Notes under the pieces: model-generated
Seen by the model: only the letters and a program-made list of their open reading frames with translations
What the model was told of the DNA's origin: nothing
The model's database searches: none
Made by a program: the position numbers and the translations under genes
In this document: positions 7,958 to 15,279 of the stretch, piece after piece
How the letters are laid out: each line of letters opens with the position of its first letter
Position numbering within the stretch: the stretch's first letter is position 1
Origin: Oscillospiraceae bacterium
Lineage (GTDB): Bacteria; Bacillota; Clostridia; Oscillospirales; Butyricicoccaceae
Direction: 5' to 3'
Assembly (NCBI GenBank): GCA_902797555.1
Contig: CADBTM010000208.1
Location: 1 to 24,546, forward strand
DNA length: 24,546 nucleotides

Positions 7958-8239
7958 ATGGTCAAAAATCACGAGTTTACAGGGGACACGCCCCACAGCA
8001 TCGTTCTGGAGGAACGCCACCGCCTCAGCGTTTCAGGGGTGAGCGAGGTGCTCAGCTTTGACGAGGAAGAGGTGGTGATGGAGACCTCCATGGGTCAGCT
8101 CACGGTGGAGGGGGAAGGGCTCCATGTGGAAAAGCTGACCCTCGACGTGGGCGAGCTGACGCTGGAGGGAAACATCTCGGCGCTGTGCTATTCCCGGGAG
8201 GGGAAAAGCCGGAGCTCGTTCTGGTCAAAGGTGTTTTAA
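7958..8239 (+). CDS. yabP: Sporulation protein YabP
   Basis: A 93-residue soluble protein matching YabP: HSIVLEERHRLSVSGVSEVLSFDEEEVVMETSMGQLTVEGEGLHVEKL, then a LTLEGNISALCY segment. This all-beta family resembles YqfC and is linked to spore coat and assembly functions in Bacillus, without a defined biochemical activity. A GAGGAGG site sits seven bases before ATG. The TAA stop directly abuts the yabQ start, so both are translated from one message. The presence of yabP is good evidence that the organism can sporulate or descends from sporulators. Confidence 0.92.
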   Translation: MVKNHEFTGDTPHSIVLEERHRLSVSGVSEVLSFDEEEVVMETSMGQLTVEGEGLHVEKLTLDVGELTLEGNISALCYSREGKSRSSFWSKVF

Positions 8240-8620
8240 TTGCTGCCCACGTCAACAGGGGAGCAGTGGATGATCCTGCTGCGCTGCGCCTGCTTTGGTG
8301 CGGCTGCAGGCCTGCTGTATGATCTGTTTCAGGCGCTGCGCCTTCATTTCCGCTGGAAAAAGCGGGGGACGGCGCTGGCGGACGGACTGTTCTGGCTGAC
8401 CGTGCTGCCAGGGTTTCTGCTGTTTTTCCTTCATGCTACCGATGGACGGCTGCGGTTTTATCTGCTGCTGGGACTGGCGGGGGGAGCCTTTGCCTATCGC
8501 CGCACCCTGTCGCCCGCCGTGGTGTGGCTGCTGAAAAAGATACTGGCAGGGGCGTCATGGCTGACGGGACAGATCGCACGGGCGCTTTTGTGGACGTTCT
8601 CTTTTCCGCGAGGACAGTAA
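8240..8620 (+). CDS. yabQ: Spore cortex/assembly membrane protein YabQ
   Basis: A 126-residue protein with three or four hydrophobic segments (about residues 10-30, 46-64, 68-86 and possibly 90-118). It has the YabQ hallmark GLLYDLFQALRLHF just after the first helix. In Bacillus YabQ lies in the forespore outer membrane and is needed for cortex formation. The chosen start is TTG 8240, directly after the yabP stop, because it gives the short polar N-terminus (LPTSTGEQW) usual in the family. ATG 8270 with GGGGAG upstream is the alternative. In Bacillus divIC follows; here a terminator follows instead. Confidence 0.85.
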   Translation: MLPTSTGEQWMILLRCACFGAAAGLLYDLFQALRLHFRWKKRGTALADGLFWLTVLPGFLLFFLHATDGRLRFYLLLGLAGGAFAYRRTLSPAVVWLLKKILAGASWLTGQIARALLWTFSFPRGQ

Positions 8621-8662
8621 AAAAGCCCGCTGTGCCCCATAGATCGGGGACAGCGGGCTTTT
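8621..8662. terminator. Bidirectional terminator between yabQ and the M42 peptidase gene
   Basis: AAAAGCCCGCTGT at 8621-8633 pairs with ACAGCGGGCTTTT at 8650-8662. The stem continues as CCCC/GGGG, with one bulged G and an ATAGATC loop. A runs on one side and T runs on the other let it serve both converging genes. Confidence 0.92.
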
Positions 8663-8672
8663 GCCTTGCAGG

Positions 8673-9704
8673 TTACAGAAGATATCCGCAGAGCAGGTCA
8701 AAGGTGTTGGTCAGACCGTCGATATGGGTGCGCTCATAGCCGTGGGAGGCGTAGACGCCGGGGCCGATCAGGCTGTGCCGCACGTCATAGCCCGCACGCA
8801 GGGAAACGTCCACGTCGGAGGAATAGAAGGGATAGACGTCCACCGCATAGTTGAGTTTTTCCCGCTCGGCGATGCGGATCAGGTCGGAAACGGCATCATA
8901 GTTGTAGGGTCCGCCGCCGTCCTTGGAGCAGATGGATACCTGCCGCTCGTCGCAGGTCAGGCCTTCGCCCACGCAGCCCATATCCACGCTCATCATTTCG
9001 GTGAGCCCCTCGGGGATAAAGGCGGCGCCGCCGTGGCCGATCTCCTCGTGGACGGTAAAGCTGATCCACAGGCTGCGATTCAGCTGGATCTTTTCGTCAT
9101 GGATGCGCTTTGCCAGTGTCAGCAGCACTGCCGCGCTGGCCTTGTCGTCAAGAAAGCGGCTCTTGATGTATCCCTTGCTGGTGACGGTAAAACGGGGCTC
9201 CACGCAGACAAAATCGCCCGCCCGGATGCCCAGCTTGGCCACGTCCTCGGCGCTCTTCACGTCCTCGTCCAAAACCACCTCCATAGTGGTGGCAAAGTCC
9301 CGCTTGGCAGAGGAGAAGTCGGGATTGACGTGGGCAGAGGCGTCGGCCAGCTGGATGGTGCCCTCATACTCGCCGTTGAAGCGGGTCTTTACCCGCACGG
9401 TCTCGGCCTCCACGTTGTTGGCCTGCAGACCGCCCACGCGGCTCATCATCAGACGGCCGTTGGGCTTGACGGTGGAGACTACGGCGCCCAGCGTATCCAC
9501 ATGCGCCAGCAGCATGATGCCGTTGCCCTCGCCGCCCAGATGGGCGCGGATGCCGCCCTTGTTGGGATTCTCCGGGGTATAGCCCAGACGGGTCAGCTCG
9601 CCGTTGACATAGTCCTGCACGTTTTTGGTGTAGCCGCTGGGGCTGTCGATGGCGAGAAGCGCCTGCAGCTGCTGCAGCATATAGTCCTTGTATTCCTGTT
9701 TCAT
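8673..9704 (-). CDS. M42 family metallo-aminopeptidase
   Basis: A 343-residue cytoplasmic M42 (glutamyl aminopeptidase/YsdC-like) enzyme. Metal ligands and catalytic residues are visible: H68 and D70 in LLAHVDTLG, the bridging Asp in LDDKASAA (about 186), the EE pair in HEEIGHGGA (220-221), D241, and the late His in ASHGYERTH. These di-metal enzymes form large dodecamers that trim peptides. The start ATG 9704 has GGGAGG six bases upstream; a longer frame upstream crosses the promoter and is not used. It is transcribed alone, divergently from apbE. Specificity among M42 members cannot be assigned. Confidence 0.9.
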   Translation of the reverse strand: MKQEYKDYMLQQLQALLAIDSPSGYTKNVQDYVNGELTRLGYTPENPNKGGIRAHLGGEGNGIMLLAHVDTLGAVVSTVKPNGRLMMSRVGGLQANNVEAETVRVKTRFNGEYEGTIQLADASAHVNPDFSSAKRDFATTMEVVLDEDVKSAEDVAKLGIRAGDFVCVEPRFTVTSKGYIKSRFLDDKASAAVLLTLAKRIHDEKIQLNRSLWISFTVHEEIGHGGAAFIPEGLTEMMSVDMGCVGEGLTCDERQVSICSKDGGGPYNYDAVSDLIRIAEREKLNYAVDVYPFYSSDVDVSLRAGYDVRHSLIGPGVYASHGYERTHIDGLTNTFDLLCGYLL

Positions 9705-9738
9705 GGTGATCCTCCCAAAAGCAGATTTTTCTTTCTTT

Positions 9739-9767
9739 ACGATAGCACATCCGGGCGAAAGAATCAA
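9739..9767 (-). promoter_or_regulatory. Promoter of the M42 peptidase gene
   Basis: On the minus strand: -35 TTGATT (9767-9762), 17-base spacer, extended -10 TGC-TATCGT (-10 at 9744-9739). The predicted transcript start is about 28 bases before the ATG. It is back-to-back with the apbE promoter, 13 bases between the two -35 boxes. Confidence 0.65.
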
Positions 9768-9780
9768 GAGAAAACCCGCC

Positions 9781-9809
9781 TTGCCTTTCCCTTCGCCCTG
9801 TGGTATACT
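9781..9809 (+). promoter_or_regulatory. Promoter of apbE
   Basis: -35 TTGCCT at 9781-9786, exactly 17 bases, and -10 TATACT at 9804-9809 with an extended TGG just before it. The transcript would start near 9816, about 23 bases before the ATG. Confidence 0.75.
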
Positions 9810-9838
9810 TCGGGTGAAAACTTGTTTTTGGAGCGCTT

Positions 9839-10825
9839 ATGAAAAAACACATCGCCCTGCTTGTCGCCCTTGCCCTGAGCATCAGCCTGCTGTCCGGCTG
9901 TACCGGGGCAAAGAGCCGCTATACCGCCTACGACTATTCCTTTGACACCGACGTGACTCTGATCGCCTATTGCGGGAGCCAAGCCTCCTTTGACCAGCTC
10001 CGGGAGACGATCTTCGGCACCATGAAGCGGCTGCACAAAGCCTTTGACATCTACCACGAATATGAGGGAATGAGCAATCTGTACACCCTCAATCAGCATC
10101 CCGGCGAGCCTGTTGTTCTCGAGCCGGAGGCGCTGGAGCTGCTGGCCTACGGAAAAGAGGTGTACGCCCTCACCGAAGGCCGGGTCAACGTGGCGATGGG
10201 CGCGGTGCTGCGTCTGTGGCACGACGCCCGGGAGACCGGTGTCCTGCCCGATCCCGCAGCGCTGAAAGAGTCGAAGGAGCACTGCTCCATGGACGATCTG
10301 ATTGTTGACGTGGATGGGGGAACGGCCTGTCTTGCCGATCCCCTCGCCTCGGTGGATGTGGGTGCCATTGCCAAAGGCTGGGCGGCACAGCGGGCGGCGG
10401 AGGCCGCCGAAGCCGCAGGCTTCACCGATTTTGTCCTTTCCGCCGGAGGCAACGTGGTCGCACGGGGTCAGGCAGAGGACAGAGCGTGGAAGGTGGGCGT
10501 GCGCGATCCCCAGGCATCCAGCGAAACCGCCATCCTCACCACGGTGGAGGTCAACGATATGGCGCTGGTCACCTCAGGCGGCTATGAGCGCAATCTGACC
10601 GTGGACGGCAAGACCTATTGCCACATCATCGATCCCGTCACCGCCTATCCCGCCGACAACATGCTTTCCGCCACCGTCATCTGTTCGGATTCCGCGCTGG
10701 GCGACGCCCTTTCCACCGCAGTCTTTCTGATGACGCCGGAGGAGGCCGTCCGATTTGTAAAGGATCGCTTTCCCGACGTCCGGCTGATTCTGGTGGATCT
10801 GAACGGAACCATGATCGAACAATAA
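9839..10825 (+). CDS. apbE: FAD:protein FMN transferase (ApbE lipoprotein)
   Basis: A 328-residue ApbE. It starts with a lipoprotein signal peptide ending in LLSGC (lipidated C21), so it sits on the outer face of the membrane. The core has YDYSFDTDVTL, DVGAIAKGWAA, SAGGNVVARG, and the late VTSGGYERNLTVDGKTYCHIIDPVTAYP with the His-Ile-Ile-Asp-Pro signature, then SALGDALSTA, where Mg2+ and FAD ligands lie. ApbE attaches FMN to a Thr or Ser of exported redox proteins such as RnfG/NqrC subunits or extracellular reductases. No target with a flavinylation motif was seen in this window. It is a single gene with its own promoter and terminator. Confidence 0.93.
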   Translation: MKKHIALLVALALSISLLSGCTGAKSRYTAYDYSFDTDVTLIAYCGSQASFDQLRETIFGTMKRLHKAFDIYHEYEGMSNLYTLNQHPGEPVVLEPEALELLAYGKEVYALTEGRVNVAMGAVLRLWHDARETGVLPDPAALKESKEHCSMDDLIVDVDGGTACLADPLASVDVGAIAKGWAAQRAAEAAEAAGFTDFVLSAGGNVVARGQAEDRAWKVGVRDPQASSETAILTTVEVNDMALVTSGGYERNLTVDGKTYCHIIDPVTAYPADNMLSATVICSDSALGDALSTAVFLMTPEEAVRFVKDRFPDVRLILVDLNGTMIEQ

Positions 10826-10860
10826 AAAAAGTCCTCCGGCAATGCCGGAGGGCACGTTTT
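10824..10860. terminator. Bidirectional terminator between apbE and the ABC exporter
   Basis: CCTCCGGC at 10833-10840 pairs with GCCGGAGG at 10844-10851 around an AAT loop. An A run on the left (10824-10830) and GTTTTT on the right (10856-10861) flank it. It can end transcripts of both converging operons. Confidence 0.85.
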
Positions 10861-12647
10861 TATGCGCTTGCAAACTGACTGTTATAAAGCTGGGCATAGA
10901 ATCCGTCCTGCGCCATCAGGGCGTCGTGGCTGCCCTGCTCCACGATGTCCCCGTCCCGCATGACAAGGATCACATCGGCGTTGCGAATGGTGGACAGGCG
11001 GTGGGCGATGACAAAGCTGGTCTTGCCCTCGGTCAGCCGATCCATCGCCCTCTGGATCACCAGCTCGGTGCGGGTGTCCACCGACGAGGTGGCCTCGTCC
11101 AGAATGAGCAGGGGAGAGTTCTTGATCATGGCGCGGGCGATGGTGAGCTGCTGCTTTTGTCCTTCGGAAAGATTGAGGGCGTCGCTGATGACGGTGTCAT
11201 ACCCCTTGGGCAGGGTGGAGATGAAATGCTTCAGTCCCACGGCCTCCACCGCCTGATCCAGCTGCGCCTGTGTGACGCCCTGCTTGTTGTATACCAGGTT
11301 TTCCCGGATCGTCCCGTCAAACAGCCAGGTGTCCTGCAGGATCATATCAAACAGACCCCGCACCTCCGCCCGGGAGAGGGAGCGGGCAGAGATCCCGTCG
11401 ATGGTGATGTCGCCGCCGTCCACCTCGTAAAACCGCATGAGCAGATTGACCATGGTGGTTTTGCCCGCGCCGGTGGGGCCGACGATGGCCACCTTCTGCC
11501 CGGCGGAAAGATGGGCGGAAAAGTCGCGGATAATGGTCTTTTCCGGGGTGTAGCCAAAGCGCACATGGTCAAAGCACACCTCGCCCCGCACATTGTCCGG
11601 CAGGGAAGCGGTGACCGTTTCGGCGGTCATTTCCTCCTCCTCCAGCAGATCAAACACCCGCTTGGAGGCGGCGGAGGCCTGCTGCAGCGAGGTCATGGCC
11701 TGGGCCAGCGTGCTCAGAGGCTGGGAAAACAGCCGGGCATAGATGACAAAGGAGACCAGCGTGCCCAGATTGACGGCGGCGCTGCCCCGCAGGATAAGGG
11801 CGGTGCCCACCACAAAGATGAGCACATAGGACAGATTTCCCACAAAGCCCATGATGGGCGGCATCATGCCCGAGAGGAACTGGGACTTCCAGTTGCTGTC
11901 GTAAAGACGGCAGTTGACGGCGTCAAAGGCAGTTTTCTCCGCATTCTTTGCCCCAAAGGCGCGGACGATCTTGTGGTTGGTGTAGACCTCCTCGATCTGT
12001 CCGTTCATGATGCCAAGATCGGCCTGCTTGCGGACAAAGTATTTCTGGGACAGGCGCAGGATGACCGTCATGGCGGCAAAGCCCAGCAGGGAGGTGACCA
12101 CCGTCAGCCAGGCCAGCAGGGCGTTGGCGCGGAACATCTTCCAGATCACGCCGAAAAACAGCGTCACCGACGAGATCAGATTGGCCGCGCTGGTGGACAG
12201 GGTCTGGGAGATCACGTCCACGTCATTGGTGACCCGGCTGAGGATATCGCCCTTGGTGGAGCGGTCAAAAAAGCGCAGGGGCAAACGGTTGAGCTTTTGA
12301 TCGATGTCCCGCCGCAGACGGCGAGCGGTGTTCTGGGTGACGGTGGCGGTGATAAACTGCTGGCCATAGCCCAATATCGCGCTCAGCCCATACAGGATCA
12401 CCAGCGAGATGCAGATGGCTTTCACCGCGCTCAGATCGATCCCCGAAAACAGTCCGGAGGTGATGGCGGTCATCAGATCGGCGATCTTTTCCGGACCGAT
12501 GATGGTGGCGACCGAGCTGCCCACTGCAAAAACCAGCGCCGCCAGAATGGCGGGAAGATAGCGCTTGCAGTAGACCACGATCTTTTTCAGCGCCCCAAAG
12601 TCGGCCTTTTCGCCGGGGGCGGCAGTTCTTCTTCCATGGGGCGGCAT
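10860..12647 (-). CDS. Heterodimeric ABC exporter, catalytically complete subunit
   Basis: A 595-residue half-transporter: about six membrane helices in the first 330 residues, then a nucleotide-binding domain. Walker A is GPTGAGKT, the ABC signature is the non-canonical LSEGQ, Walker B is LLILDEATSSVD with the catalytic Glu, and the switch His is present (IAHRLSTIRNAD). This matches the TM288/BmrD/LmrD type of subunit, which supplies the consensus Walker site to its partner. The family exports drugs, lipids or peptides; the substrate here is unknown. The ATG at 12647 shares its A with the TGA stop of the partner gene (TGATG) and has AGGAGG seven bases upstream, so the two are translationally coupled. 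Confidence 0.92.
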   Translation of the reverse strand: MPPHGRRTAAPGEKADFGALKKIVVYCKRYLPAILAALVFAVGSSVATIIGPEKIADLMTAITSGLFSGIDLSAVKAICISLVILYGLSAILGYGQQFITATVTQNTARRLRRDIDQKLNRLPLRFFDRSTKGDILSRVTNDVDVISQTLSTSAANLISSVTLFFGVIWKMFRANALLAWLTVVTSLLGFAAMTVILRLSQKYFVRKQADLGIMNGQIEEVYTNHKIVRAFGAKNAEKTAFDAVNCRLYDSNWKSQFLSGMMPPIMGFVGNLSYVLIFVVGTALILRGSAAVNLGTLVSFVIYARLFSQPLSTLAQAMTSLQQASAASKRVFDLLEEEEMTAETVTASLPDNVRGEVCFDHVRFGYTPEKTIIRDFSAHLSAGQKVAIVGPTGAGKTTMVNLLMRFYEVDGGDITIDGISARSLSRAEVRGLFDMILQDTWLFDGTIRENLVYNKQGVTQAQLDQAVEAVGLKHFISTLPKGYDTVISDALNLSEGQKQQLTIARAMIKNSPLLILDEATSSVDTRTELVIQRAMDRLTEGKTSFVIAHRLSTIRNADVILVMRDGDIVEQGSHDALMAQDGFYAQLYNSQFASA

Positions 12648-14398
12648 CAAAGCTCCTCCTCTCTCAGCTGGGACAGGGCGATTTCCTTATAGATGGGACA
12701 GGTTTTGAGCAGCTCCTCATGTCTGCCCAGACCGGCGATCTGCCCTTCGTGGAGCACCAGGATCTGGTCGGCGTTTTTGATGGTGCCGATGCGCTGGGCC
12801 ACCAGGATCACGGTGACGCCCTGCAGATTTTCCCGCAGGGAGCGGCGCACCAGCATATCGGTGCGATAGTCCAGGGCAGAAAAGGTGTCGTCAAAGATGA
12901 CGATCTCTGCCTGCTTGTACACCGCGCGGGCGATGGACAGCCGCTGCTTTTGCCCGCCGGAAAGATTGGTGCCCCCCTGTGCCACCGGAGCATGAATGCC
13001 CTCGGGAAGCTGGGAAACAAAGTCGGCGTGGGCGATGTCCAGGGCGGTATGCAGCCGGGGATCGTCATCGCCCCTGGGTTCCTTGCTGCCATAGGTTACG
13101 TTGGAAGCAATATCCCCCTGAAAGAGGATGGCTTTTTGCAGCGCAATGGAGACCTTCTTCTCCAGCTGCTCCTTGGGATAGTCCCGCACGTCCACGCCGT
13201 CCACCAGCACTGCGCCGCCCGTGACGTCATAAAACCGGGGAATCAGATTGACCAGTGTGGATTTGCCCGTTCCGGTGGCGCCGATGATGGCAAAGGTCTG
13301 GCCGGGACGGACGGTAAAGCGGATGTTTCTGAGACAGTCCTCTCCGTCGTCCCCATAGCGGAAGGAGACGTCGCGGAACTCCACCTCGCCGGCAGACTGC
13401 GTCCGGACAGGGGCTTCGGGATACGAGATAGAGGGCTGGGTGTCCAGCACCTCCTGAATGCGCTTTGCCGAGACCATGGTGCGGGGAAGCACGATAAAGA
13501 TGGCCACCAGCATGATGAATGCCGCCACCACTTGCAGGGCATATTGGGTGAATGCCGTCATATCGCCCACCAGAGCCGCCCGGGCGGGCAGATCGGCGGC
13601 GTCGTTGATGAGATAGGCGCCGATCCAATAGATGGCCAGCGTCAGCCCGCTCATGCAGGTGCTCATCACAGGCATCATGATGCCCATGGTGCGGCTGGTG
13701 AACAGGTGGGTGCGGGTGATCTCTTCGTTGACCCGCTCGAACTTTTTCTCCTGATAGTCCTCGGCGTGAAAGGCGCGGACGACCCGCACGCCGGAGAGAT
13801 TCTCCCGTGTGACGTCGTTGAGACGGTCGGTGAGCTTCTGGATCTTTTTGAACCGGGGATAGACCAGCCCCACCAGAACGCCGATCACCGTCACCATCAG
13901 CACCACGCAGATGAGCACCGCCGTCGTCCACTCCACGCTGGTGGCCGAGATCTTGGAGATCGCCCACACGGCGAGGATGGGCGCCTTGATGAGCACCTGC
14001 AGGCCGATGGCGATGAGCATCTGCATCTGCACCACGTCGTTGGTGGTGCGGGTGATCAGACTGGGGGTGGTGAAAAACCCGATCTCCGGGTCGGCAAAGT
14101 CGGTGATCCGATCAAACAGATCCCGCCGCAGGGTGCGCGCCAGATTGGCCGCCACCTGTGCCGCAAAAAATCCGCATACCACCGACGCCGCCATGCTCCC
14201 CAACGCGCAGAGAAGCATCTGTCCGCCGTTTTTGAGCACCTGCGCCATTTCCAGTGTGCCCGCCGAAACCGAGGCAGTCAGCCTTTGGGTATAATCGGGC
14301 ATGGTCAGATCCAGCCAGACCTGAACGACCACCAGACCGAAGCAGATCGCAATAAAGCACAGATCCCTTCGGTTCAGCTTTTTCAGGACGCGCAGCAT
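12647..14398 (-). CDS. Heterodimeric ABC exporter, degenerate-site subunit
   Basis: A 583-residue half-transporter with an N-terminal six-helix domain and a C-terminal ATPase domain. Walker A is GATGTGKS and the signature is canonical LSGGQ. Walker B reads VIFDDTFSALD, with Asp where the catalytic Glu should be, and the switch His is replaced by Gln in VAQRIGTIKNAD. These are the hallmarks of TM287/BmrC/LmrC-type partners that carry the degenerate ATP site. The start ATG 14398 is chosen because AGGAGG lies seven bases upstream; a longer frame would run back over the promoter. It is first in a two-gene operon, and the transported substrate is unknown. Confidence 0.92.
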   Translation of the reverse strand: MLRVLKKLNRRDLCFIAICFGLVVVQVWLDLTMPDYTQRLTASVSAGTLEMAQVLKNGGQMLLCALGSMAASVVCGFFAAQVAANLARTLRRDLFDRITDFADPEIGFFTTPSLITRTTNDVVQMQMLIAIGLQVLIKAPILAVWAISKISATSVEWTTAVLICVVLMVTVIGVLVGLVYPRFKKIQKLTDRLNDVTRENLSGVRVVRAFHAEDYQEKKFERVNEEITRTHLFTSRTMGIMMPVMSTCMSGLTLAIYWIGAYLINDAADLPARAALVGDMTAFTQYALQVVAAFIMLVAIFIVLPRTMVSAKRIQEVLDTQPSISYPEAPVRTQSAGEVEFRDVSFRYGDDGEDCLRNIRFTVRPGQTFAIIGATGTGKSTLVNLIPRFYDVTGGAVLVDGVDVRDYPKEQLEKKVSIALQKAILFQGDIASNVTYGSKEPRGDDDPRLHTALDIAHADFVSQLPEGIHAPVAQGGTNLSGGQKQRLSIARAVYKQAEIVIFDDTFSALDYRTDMLVRRSLRENLQGVTVILVAQRIGTIKNADQILVLHEGQIAGLGRHEELLKTCPIYKEIALSQLREEEL

Positions 14399-14435
14399 CC
14401 CATCGCCTCCTCTGCTGCAACACATATATGGAAAC

Positions 14436-14464
14436 AGTATACCCAGTTTTATGCACTCCGTCAA
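14436..14464 (-). promoter_or_regulatory. Promoter of the ABC exporter operon
   Basis: On the minus strand: -35 TTGACG (14464-14459), 17-base spacer, -10 TATACT (14441-14436). This is a strong housekeeping-type match, placed about 38 bases before the first ATG. Confidence 0.85.
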
Positions 14465-14480
14465 CAAACGCACTGTGAAC

Positions 14481-14507
14481 AAAAAAGCCGCCCGAAAGGC
14501 GGCTTTT
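14481..14507 (-). terminator. Intrinsic terminator of the C39-peptidase operon
   Basis: On the minus strand, AAAAGCCGCC, loop TTTCG, GGCGGCTTTTTT. The stem is 14498-14503 with 14487-14492, followed by six T. It separates the membrane protein gene from the ABC exporter promoter. Confidence 0.9.
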
Positions 14508-14520
14508 CAGAAAAACGGTT

Positions 14521-15243
14521 TTACTCGGTAAACGGGTTTGTGGCAATCAGCCGCTTCAGTCTCGGACGGTTGTGCAGGCTGTGGTTGTAGGCATTGTCCA
14601 GCCAGTATTCCACCAGCTCCCGATAGATCATCAGCAGCAGTCCGCCCAGGTATTCCCGCTCGTCGGGCATCAGGTTATACAGGTCGGTGCGGCAGTCCAG
14701 CTCCTCCCAAAGCAGATAGATGTTCATCACCATGGCGGTAAACTCATCCGACTGGGTGGTGGCAGGGTTTTCCAGAATGTTGCGGTAAAAATCCACCCGC
14801 TCGGTGAGGTGGTAGTGCATGCCGAAAAAGTCGATCTGCTCCAGCTGCAGCCGGAAGGGATGTGCGGACAGCCTGCGTTCCGCCTGAGCAAAATCCGACG
14901 AGCGCCATTCCTCGGATACATTGAGGATCTCCTTAAGCTGGGGCGCATCGGGATCGAATCGGATCAGGTAGCGCAGCATATTGTTGCCCGATTCGTTGAA
15001 AAACAGGGTCTCGATGATGGAAAGACGGCTTTTGGTCTCGGCCTCGCTGGTTTTTTCGATCATCTTGTCAAAGACCAGCGAAACCAGAATGACCTCCAGC
15101 GGCAAAAAGGCGATGTCGTGGACAAAGAAGATGGCGATGTGATGAAAGTCCCGGAAGATCAGATAGTGGATCACATAGGTCACAGCGGAAAAGATCAGCA
15201 AAACGATCACCAGCTGCTTCATGGTCAGCTTGATTTTTTTCAC
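14521..15243 (-). CDS. Uncharacterised two-helix membrane protein
   Basis: A 240-residue protein I cannot assign to a named function. The N-terminus (MKKIKLTMKQ) is basic, followed by two hydrophobic helices at about residues 9-29 and 35-58, joined by FRDFHHI. A soluble, mostly helical domain of about 180 residues follows and is probably cytoplasmic by the positive-inside rule. That domain includes IIETLFFNESGNNMLRYL and a Trp/Tyr-rich C-terminal part. Similar two-helix proteins exist as conserved hypotheticals in anaerobes. The start is a GTG with AAAGGAG seven bases upstream. It lies 36 bases after the C39-peptidase gene and shares its operon and terminator. Confidence 0.8.
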   Translation of the reverse strand: MKKIKLTMKQLVIVLLIFSAVTYVIHYLIFRDFHHIAIFFVHDIAFLPLEVILVSLVFDKMIEKTSEAETKSRLSIIETLFFNESGNNMLRYLIRFDPDAPQLKEILNVSEEWRSSDFAQAERRLSAHPFRLQLEQIDFFGMHYHLTERVDFYRNILENPATTQSDEFTAMVMNIYLLWEELDCRTDLYNLMPDEREYLGGLLLMIYRELVEYWLDNAYNHSLHNRPRLKRLIATNPFTE

Positions 15244-15279
15244 GGCGATACTCCTTTCTGTATGGGAAGGGGAATTGCT

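Noticed and set aside
10842..14590. Long forward open frames opposite the ABC exporter genes
   Set aside because: The minus-strand frames carry complete ABC motifs; the forward frames are compositional artefacts without ribosome sites.
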